Source of the DNA: CAVXYG01 sp963706835
GTDB taxonomy: Bacteria > Actinomycetota > Actinomycetes > S36-B12 > GCA-2699445
Length of the DNA: 64,000 bases
Direction of reading: 5' to 3'
Assembly (NCBI GenBank): GCA_963706835.1
Contig: CAVPOB010000002.1
Coordinates: 169,055-233,054 of the forward strand
The notes below the pieces were generated by a model that was not told where the DNA came from, did not search any database, and worked only from the letters and a program-made list of their open reading frames with translations. The position numbers and the translations under genes are program-made. Below, one piece after another: positions 55,453-64,000 of the stretch (positions within the stretch are counted from its first letter, which is position 1; every line of letters begins with the position of its first letter).

Positions 55453-56045
55453 TGGCCGATCGCGAGCCGCCCAGTGCGGAGGCCGAGGCGCTTGCCCGGT
55501 ACCGGGCGGCGAGCCGACGACGCCGCAAGGGGTCCGGGGGCCCGGATCGGCGTCGCACGCTGCGCTCGGGCCAATCGGCAACCCCGAGCGGGCCTCGTCC
55601 GGACGCGCGAGACCCGCAGCGTGTCGGCGACATCTGGCGCGCTCTGGCCGATACCCGCGGCTGGACCAACGACGTTGCGGTGTGGTCCCTGACCAACAGG
55701 TGGGAGGACATCGTCGGGCCGCAGGTGGCCCAGCATGTCGAAGTGGTCTCCTTCGACCCGACCCCAGCCGGTGCCAGCGATGCCCGGTCGGGCGATCCGC
55801 GCCCCACGCAGCAGGCCCTGCTCCCCGGGCCCGACGCGCAGCGGGCCGATCCCCGCGGCCATACCGGCGGGACGCTGCACCTGCGCGCCGACTCCAACGC
55901 TTGGCAGCAGCAACTGGTGTGGAACCTGGCGCACCTGCAGCGGCGGCTCGACGCCGAGCTCGGCACCGGGGTCGTGGGCCGCATCGTGGTCCTGGGTCCT
56001 TCGGTCCGCCGCCCGAAGTACGGTCCACGTCGCGTTACGGGCTAA
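55449..56045 (+). CDS. DUF721 (DciA-like) protein
   Basis: About 198 residues. A basic N-terminal half (RYRAASRRRRKG) precedes the DUF721 domain (LTNRWEDIVGPQVAQHVEVVSF and GGTLHLRADSNAWQQQLVWN). The family includes DciA, the ancestral DnaB-loading factor, and this gene sits between recF and gyrB across actinobacteria. An insert of about 30 residues between the two conserved parts is unusually Pro/Asp-rich. GTG 55449 or ATG 55452 both overlap the recF stop. Confidence 0.9.
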   Translation: MMADREPPSAEAEALARYRAASRRRRKGSGGPDRRRTLRSGQSATPSGPRPDARDPQRVGDIWRALADTRGWTNDVAVWSLTNRWEDIVGPQVAQHVEVVSFDPTPAGASDARSGDPRPTQQALLPGPDAQRADPRGHTGGTLHLRADSNAWQQQLVWNLAHLQRRLDAELGTGVVGRIVVLGPSVRRPKYGPRRVTG

Positions 56046-56068
56046 TTCGCGTCGCTGAGGCTTTTGTA

Positions 56069-56100
56069 CCCAAGGTGCTACCCCGTGTACGCACCTTGGG
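56069..56100 (+). terminator. hairpin between DUF721 and gyrB
   Basis: A 10-bp perfect stem (CCCAAGGTGC/GCACCTTGGG) with a 12-base loop begins 23 bp past the DUF721 stop. It probably ends the dnaN-recF-DUF721 transcript. Confidence 0.65.
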
Positions 56101-56218
56101 GATCGGCGCGGATTTCCCCACCTCTCGGCCCTTCTATCCGGGGGTATGGCCTTCAGCGGGGTACCATGAAGGAGTGCGAGGGAGTTCCGCTCGCACATCC
56201 CACACCACGGAGGCGGCC

Positions 56219-58180
56219 TTGTCCTACGACGCCAGTGCGATTCAGGTTCTGGAAGGTTTGGACGCGGTCCGCAAGCGCCCCGGCATGTACATCGGCTCCA
56301 CCGGCGAGCGGGGCCTGCACCACCTGGTCTACGAGGTGGTCGACAACGCGGTGGATGAGGCCATGGCGGGCTACTGCGACACGATCGCCGTGACGCTGCT
56401 CGATGACGGCGGGGTTCGCGTGGTCGACAACGGCCGCGGCATTCCGGTCGACGAGCACCCGGTGGAGAAGAAGCCGGCCGTCGAGGTGGTCCTGACGGTG
56501 CTGCATGCCGGCGGGAAGTTCGGCGGCGGCGGCTATTCGGTCTCCGGCGGACTGCACGGCGTGGGTGTCTCGGTGGTCAACGCGCTGTCCACCCGGTTGG
56601 CCGTGCAAGTGCAGCGCGACGGCTACACGCACTACCAGACCTACAGCCACGGCGTGCCCGACGCGCCGCTGCAGATGGTCGGCGAGACCGACGAATCCGG
56701 GACCACCGTGACGTTCTGGGCCGACCCGGCGATCTTCGAAACCACGCACTACGACTTCGAAACGCTTGCGCGCCGGTTCCAGGAGATGGCCTTCCTCAAC
56801 CGTGGTCTGACGATCGCTGTGACCGACGAGCGCGATCCGGTGCCCGCCGATGAGGAGGAGGCGGCCGACGCCTCGCTGCGCCGCAGCGTCACCTACCACT
56901 ACTCCGGCGGCATCGCCGACTTCGTGAAGCACCTCAACGCCCCGAAGGGCCCGGCGCACCCGACGGTCATCCATTTCGAGCGCGAAGCCGTCGAAGGAGC
57001 CTTGGCTGCTGAAGTCGCCCTGCAGTGGAACGTCGGATTCGCCGAGTCGGTGTACACCTTCGCCAACACCATCAACACCACCGGCGGCGGCACCCACGAA
57101 GAGGGGTTCCGAACCGCGCTGACATCGCTGATGAACCGGTTCGCCCGCGAGTGGGGGGTGCTGAAGGACAAGGACCCCAACCTGACCGGCGAGGACATCC
57201 GCGAAGGCTTGACCGCCATCGTGTCGGTGAAGCTGGCCGAGCCGCAGTTCGAGGGGCAGACCAAGTCCAAGCTGGGCAACACCGAGGCCAAGACGTTCGT
57301 GCAGAAGGTGGTCAACGAGCAACTCGGTGCATGGTTCGAGGCCAATCCGGCCGAGGGCAGGGAGATCGCCCGCAAGGCGGTGCAGGCGGCCAGCGCCCGG
57401 CTCGCGGCCCGCAAGGCCCGCGATCTCGCCCGCAGCCGCAAGGGACTGCTCGGCGGCGCCGGTCTGCCCGGCAAGCTCGTGGACTGCTCCAGCAACGAGC
57501 CGGAGGAGTGCGAGGTCTTCATCGTGGAGGGCGACTCCGCCGGCGGCAGTGCCCGCAACGGCCGCGATCCGCGGACCCAGGCGATCCTGCCGATCCGCGG
57601 CAAGATCCTCAACGTCGAGAAGGCCCGGGTGGACAGGGTCCTGGCCAACAACGAGGTGCAGGCGCTGATCAGCGCGTTCGGGACCGGCGTGCACGACGAC
57701 TTCGACGCCGCCCGGCTGCGCTATCACAAGATCGTGCTGATGGCGGATGCCGACGTGGACGGCCAGCACATCCGGACCCTGCTGCTGACGCTGCTCTTCC
57801 GCTTCATGCGCCCCCTGGTGGAGGAGGGCCGGGTGTTCCTCGCCCAGCCGCCGCTGTACAAGCTGAAGTGGCAGCGAGAGGAGGCGGACTTCGCCTACAG
57901 CGACCGGGAGCGCGATGCCCTCATCGAGGCGGGCCGCGCGGCCGGCAAGAAGCTGCCCAAGGACGACGCGGTCCAGCGCTACAAGGGCCTCGGCGAGATG
58001 AACGCCGACGAGTTGTGGGAGACCACGATGGACCCGGACCGTCGCGTCCTGCTGCAGGTCACCATCGACGATGCCGCCCAGGCCGACGAGTTGTTCAGCG
58101 TGCTGATGGGCGAGGACGTGGAGTCTCGGCGCAGCTTCATCCAGCGCAATGCGCGCGACGTTCGATTCCTCGACATCTGA
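56219..58180 (+). CDS. gyrB: DNA gyrase subunit B
   Basis: ATPase subunit of gyrase, 653 residues. GHKL ATP site: EVVDNAVDEAMAGYCD and DNGRGIPVDEHP, then GLHGVGVSVVNALS. Transducer: EGLTAIVSVKLAEPQFEGQTK. TOPRIM: EVFIVEGDSAGGSA, PIRGKILNVEKAR and MADADVDGQHIRTLLL, plus QRYKGLGEMNADELW. The best start is TTG 56219 because GGAGG lies 5 bp upstream and the protein opens SYDASAIQVLEGL; GTG 56174 is an in-frame alternative. It is 20 bp upstream of gyrA. Confidence 0.97.
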   Translation: MSYDASAIQVLEGLDAVRKRPGMYIGSTGERGLHHLVYEVVDNAVDEAMAGYCDTIAVTLLDDGGVRVVDNGRGIPVDEHPVEKKPAVEVVLTVLHAGGKFGGGGYSVSGGLHGVGVSVVNALSTRLAVQVQRDGYTHYQTYSHGVPDAPLQMVGETDESGTTVTFWADPAIFETTHYDFETLARRFQEMAFLNRGLTIAVTDERDPVPADEEEAADASLRRSVTYHYSGGIADFVKHLNAPKGPAHPTVIHFEREAVEGALAAEVALQWNVGFAESVYTFANTINTTGGGTHEEGFRTALTSLMNRFAREWGVLKDKDPNLTGEDIREGLTAIVSVKLAEPQFEGQTKSKLGNTEAKTFVQKVVNEQLGAWFEANPAEGREIARKAVQAASARLAARKARDLARSRKGLLGGAGLPGKLVDCSSNEPEECEVFIVEGDSAGGSARNGRDPRTQAILPIRGKILNVEKARVDRVLANNEVQALISAFGTGVHDDFDAARLRYHKIVLMADADVDGQHIRTLLLTLLFRFMRPLVEEGRVFLAQPPLYKLKWQREEADFAYSDRERDALIEAGRAAGKKLPKDDAVQRYKGLGEMNADELWETTMDPDRRVLLQVTIDDAAQADELFSVLMGEDVESRRSFIQRNARDVRFLDI

Positions 58181-58200
58181 TCCCTCGGAAGGACTGACCA

Positions 58201-60756
<2,556 letters not shown>

Positions 60757-60881
60757 CCGCGCGGATTGTCTCCCATAGAGCGATTTCGACGTACACTGCC
60801 TAGACGGCACCAGCACCCCGCATGGTGGCCGAGGGGAGCACCCGGGAGCAGCACGGCTCAGTAGTGAAGGGGAGGGCCCGG

Positions 60882-61373
60882 ATGTCGCAGTTCGGCTCCG
60901 ACGTAGCGGCGGGCAGCATGCCCAGGGTGGTCCTGGAGTCCTCGGCAGCGCCAGAGGCGGGGCTGGTGGGCGCTAGCGCCCAAGCGGTGCCCGGCGACGT
61001 CCGCACCGTGCGGCACGCCCACCTGTACCTGACCCGGGTCGATCCCTGGTCGGTCATGAAGAACGCCTTCATGCTGTCCATTGCGGTCGCGATCGTCATC
61101 ATCGTCGCGACGATGATCCTGTGGGGGATGCTCACCGTCAGCGGCACCATCGCGGCACTGACCCGCACGGTCGATGACATCGCCGGCACCGGCGCCAGTG
61201 CCATCGATCTGACTGGGCTGCTGTCGTTTGGCAGGGTGCTCACCACCGCGTCGGTGATCGCCGTCATGGAGGTCATCCTGCTGTCGGCGCTGGCCACGCT
61301 GTTCGCCTACCTGTACAACCTCTCGGTCGCCATCACCGGCGGTCTGCAGGTGACACTGACCGAGGACTCCTGA
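60882..61373 (+). CDS. DUF3566 membrane protein
   Basis: A 163-residue protein with two membrane helices (NAFMLSIAVAIVIIVATMILWGML and VIAVMEVILLSALATLFAYLYNLS). The conserved DUF3566 sequence VRHAHLYLTRVDPWSVMK lies before the first helix. It is encoded after gyrA in most actinobacteria; function unknown, possibly linked to division or envelope. ATG 60882 has GGGGAGG upstream and is preferred over 60822. Confidence 0.93.
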   Translation: MSQFGSDVAAGSMPRVVLESSAAPEAGLVGASAQAVPGDVRTVRHAHLYLTRVDPWSVMKNAFMLSIAVAIVIIVATMILWGMLTVSGTIAALTRTVDDIAGTGASAIDLTGLLSFGRVLTTASVIAVMEVILLSALATLFAYLYNLSVAITGGLQVTLTEDS

Positions 61374-61446
61374 CTCCTACCCCATCCGGCGCCACCGGGT
61401 TTGGGGCGAGGTGATCGCCTACAGTACCCTGAGGGGCGATGCCATC

Positions 61447-61520
61447 GGGCCTATAGCTCAGACGGTTAGAGCGCTTCCCTGATAAGGAAGAGGTCGCTGG
61501 TTCAAGTCCAGCTAGGCCCA
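61447..61520 (+). tRNA. tRNA-Ile (GAU)
   Basis: A 74-nt cloverleaf: acceptor GGGCCTA/TAGGCCC, D-arm TAGCTCAGACGGTTAGAGC, anticodon GAT in CTGATAA, T-arm GGTTCAAGTCC, discriminator A. CCA is not encoded. Confidence 0.97.
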
Positions 61521-61569
61521 CACAGGTACCGATCGGCCCCCCGCGGGGCCATGAGGAGAGGAAGACCAC

Positions 61570-61695
61570 ATGAAGAAGCTGCTGATCCTTGCCGGGCTCG
61601 CCGCCGCCGGATTCGTCGTGTACCGCCAGGTCGTCGCCAACCGGGCCGAGGAGGACCTGTGGCAGGAGGCCACGGCGCCGGCTGATCTTTCCTGA
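61570..61695 (+). CDS. DLW-39 family small protein
   Basis: A 41-residue peptide: basic start (MKKLL), a hydrophobic helix (ILAGLAAAGFVVYRQVV) and an acidic end with the family DLW motif (AEEDLWQEATAP). It lies between the two tRNA genes exactly as in other actinobacteria. GAGGAGAGG lies upstream of ATG 61570. Function unknown. Confidence 0.9.
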   Translation: MKKLLILAGLAAAGFVVYRQVVANRAEEDLWQEATAPADLS

Positions 61696-61708
61696 TCGGT
61701 CCTTCGCG

Positions 61709-61781
61709 GGGGGCGTAGCTCAACTGGCAGAGCACCGCCTTTGCAAGGCGGGGGTTGAGGGTTCAAGTCCCTTCGCCTCCA
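61709..61781 (+). tRNA. tRNA-Ala (UGC)
   Basis: A 73-nt cloverleaf: acceptor GGGGGCG with CGCCTCC (one G-U pair), D-arm TAGCTCAACTGGCAGAGCA, anticodon TGC in TTTGCAA, T-arm GGTTCAAGTCC, discriminator A. CCA is not encoded. Confidence 0.97.
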
Positions 61782-61862
61782 CCCTCGTCGTGGGCGGGCA
61801 CCTGTCGGCATTGACCGGGACACCCTGTCATGGGCCGAGTACCGGCATGACAGACTCTCCTC

Positions 61863-62393
61863 ATGGCTGAAAAGACCTTCGCAACCCTGCACACCACTGC
61901 CGGGGACATCACCATCGAACTGTTCGCAAACCATGCGCCCAAGACGGTGAAGAACTTCGTCGGCCTGGCCGATGGCACCCAGGAGTGGGTGCACCCGACG
62001 ACCAAGCAGAAGTCGGCGACGCCGCTGTACGACGGCACCGTCTTCCATCGCGTCATCGATGGGTTCATGATCCAGGGCGGCGACCCGATCGGGAAGGGCA
62101 CCGGCGGCCCCGGGTACCGATTCGGCGACGAGTTCCACCCCGAGCTCGTCTTCGACCGTCCGTACCTGCTGGCGATGGCCAACGCCGGCCCCAACACCAA
62201 CGGCTCGCAGTTCTTCATCACCGTCACCCGCACCCCGCACCTGAACCGCAAGCACACCATCTTCGGCGAGGTGGCCGATCAGGCCAGTCGCGACGTGGTG
62301 GATGCCATCGCCACGACGCCGACGGATCGCGCCGATCGCCCCCTGCAGGAGGTCCGGATCACCGGTGTCACCATTGATCGGCGGCAGTCCTGA
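61863..62393 (+). CDS. ppiA: peptidyl-prolyl cis-trans isomerase, cyclophilin type
   Basis: Cytoplasmic cyclophilin of 176 residues. Core motifs: TTAGDITIELFANHAPKTVKNF, LYDGTVFHRVIDGFMIQGGDP with the catalytic Arg, LAMANAGPNTNGSQFFIT and HLNRKHTIFGEV. No signal peptide. It follows tRNA-Ala as in mycobacteria. Its stop overlaps the apparent start of the rhomboid gene. Confidence 0.97.
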   Translation: MAEKTFATLHTTAGDITIELFANHAPKTVKNFVGLADGTQEWVHPTTKQKSATPLYDGTVFHRVIDGFMIQGGDPIGKGTGGPGYRFGDEFHPELVFDRPYLLAMANAGPNTNGSQFFITVTRTPHLNRKHTIFGEVADQASRDVVDAIATTPTDRADRPLQEVRITGVTIDRRQS

Positions 62394-63271
62394 CCGCACA
62401 GCCCGGTCAACCTGCCGAACCGGCACCGGCAGTCCCGACCTGCTACCGGCACCCCGATCGGGCGACCTACATCCGCTGCTCGCGCTGCGACCGCCCGATC
62501 TGTCCGGACTGCATGACCAGCGCCGCGGTCGGCTTCCACTGCCCGGACTGCGTTGCCGCCGGGCGCGCGGCCATCCGGGAGCCGACCAACCTCGTGGGGG
62601 GCCGGCTCAGCAGTCGGCCCACGGTCACCTACACGCTGATCGGCATCAACCTCGCCCTGTACGCACTGGGCTACCTGATCACAGCGGCGGGTGGCACGAG
62701 CCTGCTGGCCGAGTACGGCATGTGGCCGGTCGGCATCGCCCTGCTCGGCGAGTGGTGGCGGCTGCTCACCGCTGCGTTCCTGCATTCCGGGCTGCTGCAC
62801 ATCGGCTTCAACATGTACGTGCTGTACCTGCTCGGGCCACCGCTGGAGCGCGCCTTCGGCACCGGCAGGTTCCTGGCGGTGTACCTGGTGGCGGCCCTCG
62901 GCGGCTCCGTGGCGTCCTACGCCACCAGTGCGCCGAACACCCTCTCCGTGGGCGCCTCGGGCGCGATCTTCGGCCTGATGGCGGCCTTCCTGGTCGTCGG
63001 CAAGCGCTTCCGGCGCGACGTCAGCCAGGTGGCCTTCCTGCTGGCCATCAACATCGTCATCGGCTTCGTGGTGCCCAACATCGACTGGCGGGCACACCTC
63101 GGCGGCGCGGCAGCCGGGGCCGCGATGGCTTTCATCATGGCCTATGCGCCGCGTGCCAACCGAGTGCTGCTGCAGGTGCTCGGTTCGCTGGCGGTGCTGG
63201 CCGTCCTGGTGATCGTGACGATGGCGCGCACTGCGGAACTGAGCGACCTCGCCGCTGCCCTGGTGGGCTGA
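62390..63271 (+). CDS. rhomboid family intramembrane serine protease with zinc finger
   Basis: About 293 residues. An N-terminal zinc-finger-like part (CYRHPDRATYIRCSRCDRPIC, CMTS...FHCPDC) precedes six or seven membrane helices. Catalytic Ser is in SVGASGAIFG and catalytic His in DWRAHLGGAAAG. The Cys-rich part is in frame upstream of the first ATG (62513), yet no ATG, GTG or TTG precedes it. The only candidate is CTG 62390, which overlaps the ppiA stop (CTGA) where a GTGA or ATGA would be expected. Either CTG is used or one base is wrong. Confidence 0.85.
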   Translation: MTAQPGQPAEPAPAVPTCYRHPDRATYIRCSRCDRPICPDCMTSAAVGFHCPDCVAAGRAAIREPTNLVGGRLSSRPTVTYTLIGINLALYALGYLITAAGGTSLLAEYGMWPVGIALLGEWWRLLTAAFLHSGLLHIGFNMYVLYLLGPPLERAFGTGRFLAVYLVAALGGSVASYATSAPNTLSVGASGAIFGLMAAFLVVGKRFRRDVSQVAFLLAINIVIGFVVPNIDWRAHLGGAAAGAAMAFIMAYAPRANRVLLQVLGSLAVLAVLVIVTMARTAELSDLAAALVG

Positions 63272-63416
63272 TTTCGCGCCCGTGCCGCCGCTGCGGCGCG
63301 GGTACCCTGGGGGGGACGGACGGGAGCGGCATGCCTGGTGCGGTGATCGGCTCTGCGATGCGGACCCCGGGCGCCGACACCGTCGATCTGGGACCACTCA
63401 AGACAGGGGAGGCGTG

Positions 63417-63671
63417 ATGCCGGAGTCCCGCAAGCGCAAGAAGGACGTCTACACCCCGCCCACCACCCGGGCGCGGAAAGAGGCGGTGAACTTCGACAGC
63501 CCGCGCTGGCTGCCCATCACCATGGTGACGCTGTGGGTGGTGGGCCTGACCTGGATCGTGCTGTGGTACCTCGTGCCGATCCCCTTCCTGGACGACCTGG
63601 GCGCGTGGAACATCGTGATCGGCTTCGGCTTCATCTCGGTCGGCTTCGTGCTGGCCACCAAGTGGCGCTAG
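63417..63671 (+). CDS. crgA: cell division protein CrgA
   Basis: An 84-residue septation regulator with two helices (ITMVTLWVVGLTWIVLWYLV and NIVIGFGFISVGFVLATKW) after a basic start (PESRKRKKDVYTPPTTRARK). In mycobacteria and Streptomyces CrgA links FtsZ to PBPs and FtsQ. ATG 63417 has AGGGGAGG upstream. Its position before a class E sortase is conserved. Confidence 0.95.
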   Translation: MPESRKRKKDVYTPPTTRARKEAVNFDSPRWLPITMVTLWVVGLTWIVLWYLVPIPFLDDLGAWNIVIGFGFISVGFVLATKWR

Positions 63672-63718
63672 GAAGGCCCGCGACGGATGGACTTACACCC
63701 GTGTAGTTCCTCCACACG

Positions 63719-63739
63719 TGTGGATAACGGTGTGGACAA
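63719..63739. promoter_or_regulatory. two perfect DnaA boxes between crgA and sortase
   Basis: TGTGGATAA (63719-63727) and TGTGGACAA (63731-63739) are the exact complements of TTATCCACA and TTGTCCACA, 12 bp apart in the same orientation. They match consensus better than any site in oriC. Confidence 0.8.
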
Positions 63740-63823
63740 TCCGGGTGCGGACCGGTGGTACCCGCAGTACCGTGATCGTCGGGGCGTGCGGGGAAGGACT
63801 GGTGCGGTGTTGGGTGGACTCAG

Positions 63824-64000
63824 GTGAGTGCGACGACCGAGGCACCGCAGTCGCCGACGGAGGAGCCGCCCGCGAAGCGCCCGCTCGGCTGGCGACTGGT
63901 CAGCCTGGTCGGCGAGCTCCTCATCACTGTGGGCATCTTCTTCCTGCTGATGGTTGCCTACGAGTTGTGGTGGACGTCGGTGCAGGCCGAGCAGGAGTAC
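63824..64000 (+). CDS. class E sortase, N-terminal fragment
   Basis: The first 59 codons of a gene that leaves the window. It starts at GTG 63824 with a Pro/Glu-rich cytoplasmic tail, then a membrane helix (LLITVGIFFLLMVAYELWW) and TSVQAEQEY. This is the usual N-terminus of the sortase encoded after crgA in actinobacteria. The catalytic Cys and Arg are beyond the window. Confidence 0.8.
   Translation, partial: MSATTEAPQSPTEEPPAKRPLGWRLVSLVGELLITVGIFFLLMVAYELWWTSVQAEQEY

Noticed and set aside
55682..56218. N-terminal extension of GyrB from upstream in-frame codons
   Set aside because: The extension overlaps DUF721 and the hairpin, has no similarity to gyrase, and TTG 56219 has a well-placed GGAGG.

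Overview
The window is high-GC actinobacterial chromosome spanning the replication origin. Gene content and order match the oriC neighbourhood conserved across Actinomycetota: rpsF-ssb-rpsR-rplI-dnaB, GT87/PBP1/PadR/ino1, cca-NUDIX-DUF6049-murJ-pseudokinase-sigM, trxB-trxA-cwlM, ddl, parB-parA-rsmG-khpB-yidC-yidD-rnpA-rpmH, dnaA-dnaN-recF-DUF721-gyrB-gyrA, DUF3566, tRNA-Ile, DLW-39, tRNA-Ala, ppiA, rhomboid, crgA, sortase. I cannot place it below class level from sequence alone.

Layout. 1-7.6 kb is accessory: a histidine kinase tail, a multicopper oxidase, a TetR/SDR pair, an IS982-type remnant, a BCCT transporter and a translationally coupled two-gene unit with a PD-(D/E)XK nuclease. 7.6-13.3 kb holds dnaB, interrupted by a class 3 intein, then two VOC proteins and the rpsF operon. 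13.3-31.7 kb mixes cell-envelope genes (FemX-like, racemase-like, GT87, PBP1, ino1, a universal-stress-like/M23 fusion, lipoproteins, an anchored secreted protein) with three clusters of an unusual inverted repeat. 31.7-45.7 kb is the murJ/sigM/trx/cwlM block. 45.7-50.8 kb is the leftward parB-to-rpmH block with two perfect parS sites. 50.8-64 kb is oriC and the rightward dnaA-gyrA-crgA block.

How the genes work together. Replication initiation and segregation are encoded in one place (DnaA, DnaN, RecF, gyrase, DnaB, SSB, ParAB/parS). The oriC between dnaA and dnaN has a recognisable unwinding element: a DnaA box, a GC spacer and four DnaA-trios. DnaA-box-like clusters also lie upstream of dnaB and between crgA and the sortase gene. 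Many other genes build or regulate peptidoglycan: MurJ with its pseudokinase, a degenerate-amidase CwlM, Ddl, PBP1, FemX, the M23 fusion and CrgA.

Two points affect every reading of this window. First, at least eleven genes contain apparent frameshifts, including dnaN, recF, trxA and trxB. Twelve of about fifteen events are +1, which points to insertion-type sequence errors rather than gene decay. I therefore give corrected gene extents. Second, a dispersed repeat element occurs at about 13.7, 17.4 and 31.3 kb. It has a core of two 19-bp half-units, copies in opposing orientation, and borders shared between two of the loci. It matches nothing I recognise and is the best candidate here for something undescribed.
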